Positions 21,301 through 32,829 of a stretch of DNA of 64,000 nt are shown here, in pieces. The stretch's first letter is position 1. Each line of letters opens with the position of its first letter. Below the pieces are notes generated by a model. That model was not told the DNA's origin. It did not search any database and saw only the letters and a program-made list of their open reading frames with translations. This stretch comes from Lepidonotus clava (Eukaryota > Annelida > Polychaeta > Phyllodocida > Polynoidae): assembly GCA_936440205.1 (NCBI GenBank), contig OW387147.1, forward strand, positions 34,311,629 through 34,375,628. The letters run 5' to 3'. A program made the translations under genes and the position numbers.

Positions 21301-23500
21301 TGCAATTTAGTCCGGGCTAGCTTTAACATCAAATGTACTGGCCTCAAGTGAAGAGGTGAACAGCTAAACAACACCTGCCACTGCACACACTTAGCTGACT
21401 TAATAAAACATACACCGAGTACAGACTCGCTCTTTGCTCTGGGTGTATTTATGGTCTTTATTTTGGTCCTTCTTATCTTAAAGTGTTTTTTTTGGATAAT
21501 GGCGGAAGAAAGCTGTAGATTCTCACTGAACTCAAGAGCACACGCGTGTCCTGGTGGGGTATAGCTGACAGCAAGTACACGCCACTTAGCTAGTAACAGG
21601 ACGTGTTTCAGAAACCGGTATTTTCATCAAGTATATTTTGTACAAGAAGTAATTGTTTTTCACAAGTGTCAAAATAAAGTTGTGTTCAAGTATCCCGACT
21701 TACTCTTAACTGTCTGCACTAGGCTTACTTTTCTTAAATTAATGAACATTTTTCGAGGAACTTTTGAAATGTAATTAAATTGAACCAAAAATATTGTAGC
21801 AATCGTTGATTGAACCTACAATGGTATACTAAAAACTGGTATGTATGGCAACTAGTGCTGCAAAGGGTGTCGGTGAATGGAGATACTTCCGCCAAAACAG
21901 ACATGTCAGTCGTTGCATCCATTGTTTTTCTCCCCTTTCCCTTTCTAATTGTGCTTTATTAGAATCAGGGTGAGAGTTTATGAAAGATAGGACCAATCCA
22001 TGTGATTTTGAGAAACTCAGGCTACACCCTCGTTTTGTGATGCCCCCCCCCCCCCGGGTCCTATGGGCACCTTCGGACGTCCCATGTGGTATTTCTTAGA
22101 TTAGTACATCTATGTCCATATAGTAAAGGCTCTGACAGCTAGGCAGATACTAAGCTTAAAAAAGCATTTATTCTCTAACAGGATTCCAGACCCTATACCT
22201 TCAGTATTGTCTTGCCCTTTCAAAAGCTGGCGAATAAAAGGTCCTTGAGGCCAATAATGCCTGTCTGTGAATGCTGATGCAATTTTCTTTGTTTTCAGTA
22301 AATCTTTATAATTATGTAATTGATATAGAATATATCATGTACAGACTGTCGACGCACTCAGAAATTAAAAGCAGAAGCAGTTTGGATAAACCTATCATAT
22401 ATGCCTCGAAATAAAGACCTAGACGGTGCTTGTAAACCAGGGCAATATTATTATAACATTAATTTTGCTGTGTCCCCTTGGTCTGTACTGTGTATTTCCT
22501 ACATCATGCTACCTTGACTATAGATTTACAAACACAGACTGGACACTCACTGTTGTGCTTTACTATTACGCCACCTGGGGTCACTTCACGTCATCTGAGG
22601 GTGCTAACTGACCATGAGTTGTTGGTTGGAGTGGTGTCGAGCCCTCTCCACTGTCCACGAGTAGTGGGGTATAGATTGAGTGTGGCCACAGCCGGCTGAG
22701 GGCTTTGTATGCCCCTCCTGCCCTGGTCTACACACCCTCTTGGCTTTGTGTCTGACCCTCTCTAACAGTCACCACCAGCTGATGGTTATAAACATGTTAC
22801 CACAGCTCATGTTATCACACAAAAGGCACCAGAAACGGATCAATTACTAACTCAGCCACTTTAACATACTCATTGATTGATTGTTATGTAGGTGTAGGAA
22901 AATCTCCAAACTCGAAAAGTGTAGTACAAATTTATATTGTTTTCAAGCGCTTTATACCTCAAAATAATTTCTGGAGAAAATGTAATGGTCTACATTTATT
23001 TTAGACTAAAATAATAACATTGACTAGATATTTTCCAGAATACATGTTCCCTCAGTCTGGAGGTAGTAGGTACCAGTACAGAAATAACTGCTTTTAAGTT
23101 GATATACAGATCTATCAGAAGATCTACATGTAAATCTAGGCCTAAGGCTAATCTTAATAATCGTCTACCAGCATCTAGTGGAACAAGAAATCTAGATCTA
23201 GATCATCTGAAAGCACAATTGAAACTACAGGTCTGATGGTAGCATATCAATCATGATTTTATCAGTTACACTAGGTAACAGTTGTGAGTTTTCCGTGACG
23301 GTGACGGTACGAGTAAAAGAACCGTTCAATCATATGTATTATATTCTACTGACTCTGACCAGGGAGGCTCCAGAGATCTACAAAATCTCCTTGGCCTGAC
23401 CATGCAATGTTAGTTCAAAGATAAAACTGGCACGTAGGCACATTTCCCTGACACACAACTATCTTTAATAATTGAAGGTGTCCATGTGCTGACCCCTGTA
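21301..23500. other. non-coding, no feature seen
   Basis: 2.2 kb without a supported exon or element. A C-run lies at 22043-22055. Repeated TCTAGATCTA-like words lie near 23110-23210. Confidence 0.35.
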
Positions 23501-23519
23501 AATGTTGGTTTCTAGGCGA

Positions 23520-24135
23520 GTCCTTAGGTGAGGAGGGCGTGTCCCCCGCTGCCCCCCGCCCGGTCGGCCGGTGCCCACTGACGGCGTGGCACCCAGCGGG
23601 CCCCGACAGGCCCTGCCCAGATAAACATACAGCCTCTATTATCGCCCACCTCACAGGCAAAATCAAAGGTAAAAAACAGAAATGCGTGATTCATACATCC
23701 GCCTTTGCCTTAGCCCAGTTGATTCCGATTTATCCATGGTACAAATCTGCCGGTGTTGGGGTGGAACACGTGGAAATATTTACGATGGGATCCTAAAGTT
23801 GGGGTTTGGATTGTACAACCACAAGGTGTCGGCGATAAAATAAACCAAAGCTTTCCCAATCCTTCACCGAAGCGATGCCTTTTCCCGTATTCTCAGAGCG
23901 GTAGCGAAGTCAAGATTCAACATACATATCCAGTATTGTCAAATGGTCACGTTGGTAGGTGAATATGTCTGGAATAGAAGTAATAGCCGCGGTAGACGGA
24001 GCAGTCAGGGCACTCACCTTCCGTAAAGAAATCCAAAATGGAGACTGGTGACGTCGGCGGCGGGTTGTGTTGACCCGGCGTGGTTCGGGTGGACGCCGCG
24101 CGGGGCGCCACCGGCCCGCACTTACTCCAGATGGC
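23520..24135. promoter_or_regulatory. two CpG-bearing GC-rich patches
   Basis: 23520-23620 and 24045-24130 are clearly GC-rich, with GGCGGCGGGTTG and CGCCGCGCGGGGCGCC. The second abuts a candidate minus-strand donor at 24125. They may be a promoter, an exon edge or an enhancer; none is proven. Confidence 0.25.
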
Positions 24136-24301
24136 GCCACACTGGTAAAGTCTCTGCCAAAACTGCATGGATATGCATGGTCCCCAAAACTTCATCTTGA
24201 CATGTCCTGCAGTTCTGGAAAGAGTAGAGCTACCATAAATAACCAGTTACCTAGAGGAATTCACCGGTTAGGACTTAGGGGCAGACTCAAGGTAAACTGT
24301 C

Positions 24302-24337
24302 ATTTTGTTGTTGTTGTTGCTGCTGCTGTTGTTGTCA
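24302..24337. repeat. imperfect TTG/CTG triplet repeat
   Basis: A short run of GTTGTTGTTGTTGCTGCTGCTG units outside any coding exon. Confidence 0.7.
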
Positions 24338-24339
24338 GT

Positions 24340-24889
24340 GTCCCCAAATAGGCCCCATGTCACTTGTAGGCCTATTTGTAACATTGGAATTTCATAATAC
24401 GGCCAAAAAAAAAAAGGGAAATATAAAAAAAATTATATAGGCCTACCTTCAACAATAGGCGGCTGGCCTACAGAACAGATTTTTTTCTCTCTTTTCTTTT
24501 CGTTAGGCCTAGGCAGAGATCTATGCGACTAGGCCTATAGGCCTACTCTTTCCTAACATTTTGGACACACCCAGGTAGGGCCAGGTAGCAGTGTGACATC
24601 CAAATGGTGCCAGCAAAAAGGTGCATCTAATAAGATTAAAGCAGATGGCAAATTAATGGTCCTGAGGAAGTTAGCTGCCCATCCCAATGCCGCCATTTGG
24701 ATGTCTTTTGGTCTAACTTTGGTTTGAAATGGTCCCATTCACCAGTTCACAAATGAAAAGATATTTTCTTCAATATAGGCCCTAGGCCCTAATTTTGAAA
24801 GGTAGCGTAATTTTGAAGTCTTAGTTAAGCCTGTTTGATTCATGGCCCGACTTAAATATTTAAAAAACAGAGGAAGGCACCCTTATCAA

Positions 24890-24890
<1 letters not shown>
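24340..24890. other. non-coding, no feature seen
   Basis: Many AGGCCTA words are scattered through it. No gene or element end was recognised. Confidence 0.3.

Positions 24891-24891
<1 letters not shown>

Positions 24892-24931
<40 letters not shown>
24892..24931. repeat. (AC)n microsatellite
   Basis: About 20 uninterrupted AC dinucleotides, followed by an ACACTC-rich tail to about 24975. Confidence 0.95.
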
Positions 24932-24932
<1 letters not shown>

Positions 24933-25063
24933 CACCCCCCCCCCTCACACACACTCACACACTCACAGTCACACTAGGCCCAGGTTTACGTCAGGCATCT
25001 AGGCAGGTTAACTAGTTCAGCATCAGTTCAGCATTAACTAGTTCAGCATCAGGCTTTGATATC

Positions 25064-25221
25064 AGGGGCGGATCCAGGGGGGGGGGGGGGGGGCGGGCGG
25101 GCCGTGCCCCCCCCCCCCCCCCCCCTTGCCCTGTTAAATCATGTTTGATGGGGGGCCCACCCCCCTGTACATTCATGTTTTTGGGCCCCCCCCCTCTACA
25201 AATTCCTGGGTCCGCCCCTGG
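25064..25221. mobile_element. fold-back element, CAGGGGCGGATCC family
   Basis: The ends AGGGGCGGATCCAGG and the inverse of CAGGGGCGGACCCAGG pair with one mismatch. The flanking direct repeat is ATATC (25059-25063 and 25222-25226). The interior holds a long G-run then a C-run (25077-25125), which can pair with each other. The glycine/proline-rich minus-strand frame here is an artefact of these runs. Confidence 0.7.
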
Positions 25222-25419
25222 ATATCCCAAACGCATATGGGGTCTACAATGATTTTATCCGTTTTTCACTTATAAACTGCTAAAAGGAATGTCCCTTCTA
25301 AGTAAAAGCGTTCCATCTTGAGTTTTAACATTTTTGGGGGATTTTTCTCAGATTTTCTAAAATCAAATGGGTTCCAGACAGCCAGGAACCACCCGTGGCT
25401 ACGCCACTGCACGAGGAAC

Positions 25420-27040
25420 TTGAACAAATGGAGGTTTGTCTCCCACATATTTGTTTCACTAGAGATAAGGGCAACGGCCGTTTGATATAATGCAAGGTGG
25501 CTCTACCTGTAATCTGATAAGGTAAGATAATTAGAGTGTAAGAAAATTATTGAAGTAATGTACCATTAAGTACTTCACAAAGTAGTAGGCCTATATGCCA
25601 TATTCATATCCAACCACATGCAGATGGCTGAAATTTTAAGAGATAATGAGGGCCTACCAAAGCCCCTATTTGTGGTTTTGAAGGAGGTAGATACAAATAT
25701 AAATTAGAACACTTTTGTAAAATTCAATTTTCACATGGTAATAGGCGCTACTGGTTTAATACTTGATTATTGGCTTTATCGAGACACTTAAAACGTGTTT
25801 CCTTTTCTTGATATGATTTTCCTTTGGACACTACATTTCTTTAGGTCCAGAACTGTCCAATTTGCCAAGCTAGCCCACCCCTTATTTCTATGATATCAAC
25901 ATTTTTAGAAAAATGTTCATCATACTTGATTCACAGTAATTTTCCTGGTAGTATTACCCAAAACTAAAGTTTATAAGCTTTTACCTTCAATATGATGTTA
26001 AATATGTAGCTGTAGGACTGGAAGAAAGAATGGCATTTTCCCATAGGGAACAGTGTAAAAGCCCTTCAGCTTTGCCCACAATGTCCAACCCTAAAATCAC
26101 AAAAACATACCTTATTTTGGTTCACGTAAAATGGAGGTAAATACCTAATTGAGAGAAAATGTGATTCATCGTCATTCATCCTCAATACCTTATTGACTTA
26201 GAAAACACAAGTACTAATCCTTCACTCAGATTTGTATCAGTGCCTGATTTTGCAAAAACTGCAATTATGTCCAACCTCTGTATCATGCCGGCAATACATC
26301 CCAAAGTGGACAGGTCTATTCCCTAGGCCCTATGATGCTTCCAGTCGTGGATGCGCTTCAGATGCACGCCCAATGCATAAGTGCCACCTATGTCTGACAG
26401 GAGATGTCTGTGTGCATGTGACTACCAGGGACATCTGGTGTAGCATTAGACTCTCTGACCAAAGGCACTGTACTGAGCAGTTGAGACTCTCAGTGGCTGA
26501 GTAGGCATTTACCTGTATTCACCCCTTCTGCAAAGAGGCGAACAGCTGTCAAATCTCATATCTCTATATCTATTTTCTGTTTATATTTTTCTTGCTTTTT
26601 ACGGATTTATTTCAATTCAAGTTCTGCAACATTTTACTCCATTCAAACGAAGTTAGATAATGCCATGGGATGGATCCTTAAAGCACTTGCACTGAAGGGG
26701 TGGCCTACCTATATGTCATACGACATAATTATTTCCTAGCATGTACTCTGATTAGGGATAGTCTGCTGGTTAACCCCAGGAATAATGCCATCTGTGGTAG
26801 TGAAACTTTATTGAGAAAGGACAAAATAAAATCCCTATAATTATGAATTTAATAATCACATAAAGGGAAAGAAGGAAAAGTCAGTATTGTTGAAGTCTAC
26901 ATAATGAAGATCTCTGAATGTTTCCAGATTTTTCTTTTTCAAAACAATAATCTGAACAAGTGTGTGTTGAAGTTGTAATATAAACATAGCCAGTTGTCTA
27001 TCGGTGAAAGTAAAATAGTAATCCAGTTCGTCCAAAGAGC
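25420..27040. other. non-coding, no feature seen
   Basis: AT-rich DNA. The left flank (about 25380-25412) carries CCGTGGCTACGCCACTGC, an end commonly seen on dispersed invertebrate repeats. No exon recognised. Confidence 0.3.
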
Positions 27041-27044
27041 TGTC

Positions 27045-27135
27045 CCGTGTCTAGCTCAGTGCGATATTATTGCAAGTGAGGCACAGCTAATATTGAACTG
27101 TCATTTTGAGCGCATTTTCAAGCTAGTCTGAAGGG
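27045..27135. repeat. dispersed pair, copy 1 (TATTGAACTGTCA...GAGCGCA)
   Basis: TATTGAACTGTCATTTTGAG followed by CGCA at 27091-27114 recurs with two differences at 27792-27815. Both are followed within about 20 bp by AGTCTG. This copy lacks clear terminal pairing. Confidence 0.5.
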
Positions 27136-27756
27136 TATTAGCGTCTATGGACAGGACAATCTTAGTGTAGCAGGTGTATCACATAAAGTAATAAATAGCA
27201 CCAATTTTGTTTATAAAATCATAGGGACAAAAGAACGGTACATTTACCCTATTTCACACATTAGAGAGAATTCCATATACAAAGAAGCGCAAATAGTAGG
27301 GAAACAACACGATCTATAGTAGATACAATTTCTTTCACGTGCCCGTGCAAAATTGCGTTTTCCGTTCGTGGCCTGCCGGGGCATGTGATGTCCTGAAGAA
27401 ATGAGTTAGTTCAAACAATGCTCATGAGCGTTGTATCTGATGATATGTTTTTCTGGCTGTGACAAGATTCATAATATGACAGTTTTTTTGAACAATATTA
27501 TTACATAGTTTATTCTTGATATGTGATATATTATAGGCATTGATACGCGGCTATTACATTACGCCATTTCATTAATCGCTTTCATGGGACAAGGTACATT
27601 CCATCTGCAATATCCCATTTGAAGATTTCATATCAATACAAGTATGATCATATTCAATAATAACTTTACTTTCTAATGCAACAGTAACTGGCTCGGAGAA
27701 CTACAGGGGGCTCCACCTACCGCATTTTGTAACCTGAACATCAATTACTTATACCC

Positions 27757-27836
27757 TTTACAGACTTGGCTCAGAATGCACATTCTGCCTGTATTGAACT
27801 GTCACTATGAGCGCAATGTGAGGCCAGTCTGTAAAC
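27757..27836. repeat. dispersed pair, copy 2, with short inverted ends
   Basis: The segment starts TTTACAGACTTGGCTCA and ends with the near-perfect inverse (TGAGGCCAGTCTGTAAA), 17 bp with two mismatches. It encloses the conserved core at 27792-27815. At 80 bp it is either a miniature transposon or a small structured element. Confidence 0.5.
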
Positions 27837-28283
27837 TGGATATTACACACCTTTCCGATGAACCTGTACGGTCCCCCACATTGCCTACCTTTTGGGGCTT
27901 TTGGTATCTGGGTCACTTCACTTAATGAAGATTAATTATAGGAAAACCCCCAAAAGATGCTGCAAATTATATTCACCAGGGCGACGCCACTTTAATGAAA
28001 AAGATCTGACATCGTAATTCCTTTTGTATCTCAGGATCACAATACAATACTAACACACCTTCAACACATATTATATAGATGCCTACACGGAGGCTTATAT
28101 AATGTAAGGTGTTTCATTAGAACAAAAACAATGGCCCTTGACTATCCGTCCACGCATGCATGAGAACTATCTAAAAAATAATGTCATCAGATATTTACAG
28201 TGTCATATCCATAAACAAAAGGCACATGTAAAACAACCTTGGATTTTGCTACAAGCTGTAGAATTAAATGAGCGAATATAGGG

Positions 28284-28286
<3 letters not shown>

Positions 28287-28335
<49 letters not shown>
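28287..28335. repeat. (AT)n microsatellite
   Basis: About 24 uninterrupted AT dinucleotides. The Ile-Tyr repeat frames across it are artefacts. Confidence 0.95.
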
Positions 28336-28340
<5 letters not shown>

Positions 28341-28466
28341 CTGACCGAGGGGGCACGAAGCAATAATTATTGCCCCGAGTCGGAGAGCATTTAGCCCGAG
28401 ACGCATCAATGCGCGGAGACGGGGGAAAATAATTATTGCTGAGTGTCCCTGAGGTTGGTTCTTGTT
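28336..28466. mobile_element. fold-back element with GCAATAATTATTGCCCC arms
   Basis: The left arm (AGAAC, ACC, AGGG, CAC, then AGCAATAATTATT) and the inverse of the right arm align over about 40 bp with scattered mismatches. TATATATA lies on both flanks, either a target duplication or insertion into the AT microsatellite. Non-coding. Confidence 0.6.
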
Positions 28467-28554
28467 TTATATATATCAATAACCCTGAGACTTAGACCCT
28501 GAGACCCCGAGACCCTGAAAAAACAAGACGAATACAATACAAATACCTTTCCAA

Positions 28555-28645
28555 GCATCGTTATTGCCCTACGGAGACTTACGGGGCAATAATCTATTTA
28601 TTATTGCACAGTGTGCAATAACGCCCTCCGTTATTGCACCTTTGC
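28555..28645. repeat. TTATTGC/GCAATAA palindromic cluster
   Basis: It contains CGTTATTGCCCTACGG, ACGGGGCAATAAT and a near-perfect palindrome TTATTGCACAGTGTGCAATAA. These words echo the arms of the fold-back element at 28336-28466 and may be a degraded relative. Confidence 0.5.
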
Positions 28646-31387
28646 TAACGGGGCAGTACAATGATGAAGGAAAAGGCGCTACGAAGTTGATATATAATAA
28701 ATAAGTCGACTAACCTATTTCTCAGAGCAGTGCTCTAGAGTATACCTTACAATAGATCTACCGCCAAATGCATTGCAGATTGGAAGCAGGAACGGCCAAC
28801 TCCCCTTTCAGAAAGTTATTTGATTCCATTCTCATTCGACGTCACACCTCTAAACAAGGCTGTCATTTCGTTTTCCAATAATCTCAGATATTCCATGTGT
28901 CTCACGACCGAAGACCCAAATGGCAACGTTGATAGGAGATTTTAGAACTTGCCGACATGAATTGAATTAGCTGGGAGATTAGATTCTAATGAACAATTAG
29001 GAAGGTATTACGTTCCCCATTATTGTATTAAGATATTCTCCTCACCGTGCTTGTTTATAAGTGATGTAATTAAGCAAACTAACGTGACTGGACTTTTAAA
29101 AGAAACTATTCATAATTATGATGTAAGACAGGACTTTCCCGGTTGAGCTGAAAACTATAGAAAATTAGTATTATGTCTTTAATCTTTTGGCTTTTGAAGA
29201 ATGGCCGATATCCGATTTCTCCCCTATCACTTGTTTATGCCTGCCTATTTTATAACATGCTTGCCTTTGGTCCCTCATGTTCGTATTTGATGACATAGCA
29301 GTTTGTATCAAATGCAAATGCAGCAGCCTTCACGAAAATGCACAAGTGGCTCAGTGTCGCACCTTATGCTGGAGGCAGATGGTGGCGCCACTAGAGGAGA
29401 TGGACTGTGGCGTAAGCCTAACTTCAATCTAGAAGATGGTAGTTTTAGAAGATTCTGGCAAGGTCTGTAACTAGCGATGATGGTGTCATCCTCATATCAA
29501 ACCAGTCTATGTGTATGATGTGCATTGCCGATAAGTGTTTTCGGCGTTTCCTACAGTCTCAGGATACTGTGTGTAGTTCTTTTAGAATCAGCACGCTCAT
29601 ACTGAACAGAATGCCTTTTTACAAACACAAGTAAGCTATTTCACATTATTACGGAGGTTATATTATAAATTTGTTTAACTGCTCGGCTGATATCAAGTGT
29701 TATTATTAAGCCTTAATCTGTTCTTTAATCAAGATACCATAAGTCAAGGCTGTATAATGTATAACTATGGGAGAAATGTATACTATCGAGCCTTTCTATA
29801 GGTGCCACATGATTGAGCATGTAGGAAGTTATAGGCTTCTAGGGCTTTTCATTGGTGAAAGATGATAATTCAAATGGTCATGATTATGGTTATATCTACA
29901 AAACGGGTGTTTTTCCCATAAGAATGATCATACCACAATTTTGTTTGAGCAAAGTACTTTAGCTTATTCCTCTTGATAAGATAATCATATTCAACTGAAT
30001 AAATCAATGGACAATGTAAAAACTAAAAACTGGATACAATTAGCTACAATTATTGCTGTTTCTAAGATATAATCATATATCATTCATATTGCAAATGAAA
30101 TTTAATATCGCAAATGAAATTCTTCACAACTTGGCTATGAGGTGTTTAGTTTCCCTGGTCATCTGGTTTCCATGGAACCACAATTGCACCCTTGTTACCA
30201 AGCTGAAAAAAATACCAAAATTGTTACCCTTGTAACATTCTCATGTTGGAAATCTTCAAAGAATGACACCAAGACCTGATTCAGCACAAAAAGGACTTGT
30301 CTAAGATTTTATTTTACTATATTTTAACCATCTAAGTTGTAGTTCAGCATTTGTCTGCTATTGGTATTAGGTAGCCCTAATTATGCATGCCCGATCTTGT
30401 CTCTCAAAATGATTATCATGATCATGAAATTTGTCAATAGTTATAGCGCAGTAAGGAGTTTAGGTCTGCGCATGCCTGGTCCTTTGGTGCCAATAGATTT
30501 CGGGGGTCAAGCGCGACCTCCCAGCCAATGAGGAGTATCCAATTGTACCACGTGACATAAGTGTGTGGTATATAGAGAGAATCAAATATGGCACTTTATG
30601 ATAGTTAATCCATTAAATAACTCATTCTCATAACATACAGGGCATGAACTTAAGCTATCATTAACTAGAGGGGACCTTGAGCTAAACTGGTGTTAATAAT
30701 ATCTTTAGTTAATTCCGATGATGTTTTGTTGATATAGTTCTTATTTGTTTGTATCTTATTTAGAGATGTTGAATCGTTCGTTAGACTGTATGATGTTTGT
30801 CACATGTCATTTACGTTTTCACTACTTGAAGAAGTGTAAATAAACGATTGCTGTTTAAATTTAGGGGAGTTCTTCATTATTGTTTTTCTTGTTAGCTAGC
30901 TTTCATTCTTAATCCAGTTAGGTCTTTATCCTGGATAGTCATCTGTTCTTCAGTGGTAGAGATTCTAAGTAAAGGGGCTCATTCCTATACAAAGAACACG
31001 CGCTTGGCAAGAGGCAGTTTTATTATATCCATGTAGACAGTCTGAAGATACAAGTACATAGTCTTTCAATCCATACAATACATGCCATCCATCTCACAAT
31101 GCTAACAACATCAGTAACATTCCCACCAGGTATAGCTATGGTCAAGCTTCCCCTCAGCGACTGTTGGGAGAGTCACCTCCCGTCTACCAGTGCCGGAGAC
31201 TATCGGTAGAGTCTCCGTCACATCCAGTGCTCTGTCCGTAAGGCTAAGCCTAAGCTGTCCCAATCCTTACTATCACCTTATTGTAGCAGTTACTACAGTC
31301 GCAGCACTTCCTGTTATGATCCGTTTGTTAGACTATTGCTCCCATGTGTTCTGATAGAAGTCTATATTGGTCTGCTCGTCTATCCTA
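28646..31387. other. non-coding, no feature seen
   Basis: 2.7 kb of AT-rich DNA with no supported exon, island or element end. Confidence 0.35.
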
Positions 31388-31651
31388 CACTGTTAAAATG
31401 GTGTTTAGAATTTAAATGTGTTAAGGGCATAAACATGTTTATAATCTAAATACATTAAACCATATCTGTTTAAAACCTAAACACTTGTAACTTCTAAACA
31501 TGTGTTCGGTTAACTATGTTTATAATCTAAACACATAGCATTAGTTGTGTTTAAAAGCTTAACACTTGTAACCTCTAAACATGTTTTGAATGGGATATGT
31601 TTAGAATATAAACACATAATATCAATTGTATACTATGGAAAAGAAAAATGG

Positions 31652-31719
31652 ACACTTTGGGATTAGAACCCACATTCTGTACATTCAAGGTAGAAGCCTA
31701 ACCAACTGAGCTAACCTGG
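31652..31719 (-). repeat. tRNA-derived segment inside the transposon
   Basis: Minus strand: GGTTAGCTCAGTTGGTTAGG is an A-box region and GTGGGTTCTAATCCC a B-box arm with a good T-stem. The acceptor stem does not pair, so this is a tRNA pseudogene or SINE head, not a working tRNA. Confidence 0.6.
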
Positions 31720-31879
31720 ACTGCATGCAGTGCACACTGGCATAGTCAGCACCAATGAGTAGGATCAGTACTACTATACAGGTATTCAACATCATGTTCT
31801 TGTGACAGACAATAGTTCAGTACTCTCATACCCCTACTTATTCAGTTAAGTAGCAAAGCTGGGCTGTGTCTACCTACAG

Positions 31880-31951
31880 GCCTCCATAGCTCAGTGGTAG
31901 AGTATAGGCTTCATATGTGAGGGGCCCCGGGTTCAAATCTCGGCTACTGAA
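31880..31951 (+). repeat. second tRNA-derived segment inside the transposon
   Basis: Plus strand: ATAGCTCAGTGGTAGAG (A-box) and CCCCGGGTTCAAATCTCGG (B-box arm with paired T-stem), with a loop TTCATAT at the anticodon position. Acceptor and anticodon stems pair badly. It lies about 160 bp from the first and in the opposite orientation. Confidence 0.6.
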
Positions 31952-32829
31952 GTTACCAAAATACTACTATGAAGTTGTACTATTAGTTGTTTGCCACATG
32001 CCCTCCATATTTTTGGCCATGATTAGTAAAATAGTTTTTTCATACACTTAGGAATTTGGAATTTTGTGATTAAAAATGTTAGATTTTTAAGTTTTTGTAG
32101 TGTCATTAAGATAATCACTTCATTGGCCTGCTATTCTAGGTACGGTCAACCAACCAGAACACCCCTAAAACATTTACAAAATGTTTTAAAACACCTTTTT
32201 AGTAGGATTAACATGTAGACACCTTTTTAGTACAAGAACTTTATCAGCTATACCCCTAAAGGTTTTACCTCCAACAATCAAACAATCCATGCAAGGCTAA
32301 ACCAAGAAGGAAGGACATATGTGGTTATTGGCTTAATGATCCTGTAGTGTGATTACAGGAAAAATAAAACTTTCAATGCTGTTACCATTACATCTGGTGT
32401 AAACTGAATGGCATAGTACCATAGCAGTGTTTTACATGTAAGATCTACTTTTTTTTTTACACACTACAGTATATTATTGTTAAATTTAAAATGGTTTTCA
32501 TCCTTAAGAATGAAAGTACACTGTACAGATTACGGTATATTACTGTTTAACTTAACACCTAAATGCTTCATAGATAAACACCTAAACATCATAATTTTCT
32601 AAACACTTAACAGCTAAACATAAAAAAAGCATAAGCGTTTTGATTCTAAACACCTTGAGGACCTAAACACTTCATGGTTAAACAGCTAAACATCACACAT
32701 TTCTAAACACTTAACCCTAAACACCGATAATTCTAAACATGTTTAGGGAAATAAAGTGTTCCAAAACTGGATGCACCGAAGTGCTTAGGAAAATGTTTAG
32801 GTTCTAAACACTTGTTTTAACAGTGTAAG

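Larger units (their letters stand above)
31388..32825. mobile_element. non-autonomous DNA transposon rich in TGTTTA/TAAACA motifs
   Basis: The left end CACTGTTAAAATGGTGTTTAG is matched in inverse at the right end (CACTGTTAAAACAAGTGTTT then AGAA), with three mismatches. Both ends are flanked by TA (31386-31387 and 32826-32827), the target site of Tc1/mariner/IS630-like and some other cut-and-paste transposases. The first 230 bp and last 300 bp are crowded with TGTTTA or TAAACA words, well over twenty. They look like repeated sub-terminal binding sites for a transposase. There is no transposase frame. The middle holds two tRNA-like segments and otherwise unremarkable sequence. The superfamily is not certain. 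Confidence 0.75.

Noticed and set aside
25012-25236. Gly/Pro-rich minus-strand frame
   Set aside because: Produced by the G and C runs inside a fold-back element.
28203-28479. Frames with Ile-Tyr repeats
   Set aside because: Direct translation of the AT microsatellite.
31880-31951. Working tRNA gene
   Set aside because: A- and B-boxes are good but acceptor and anticodon stems do not pair.
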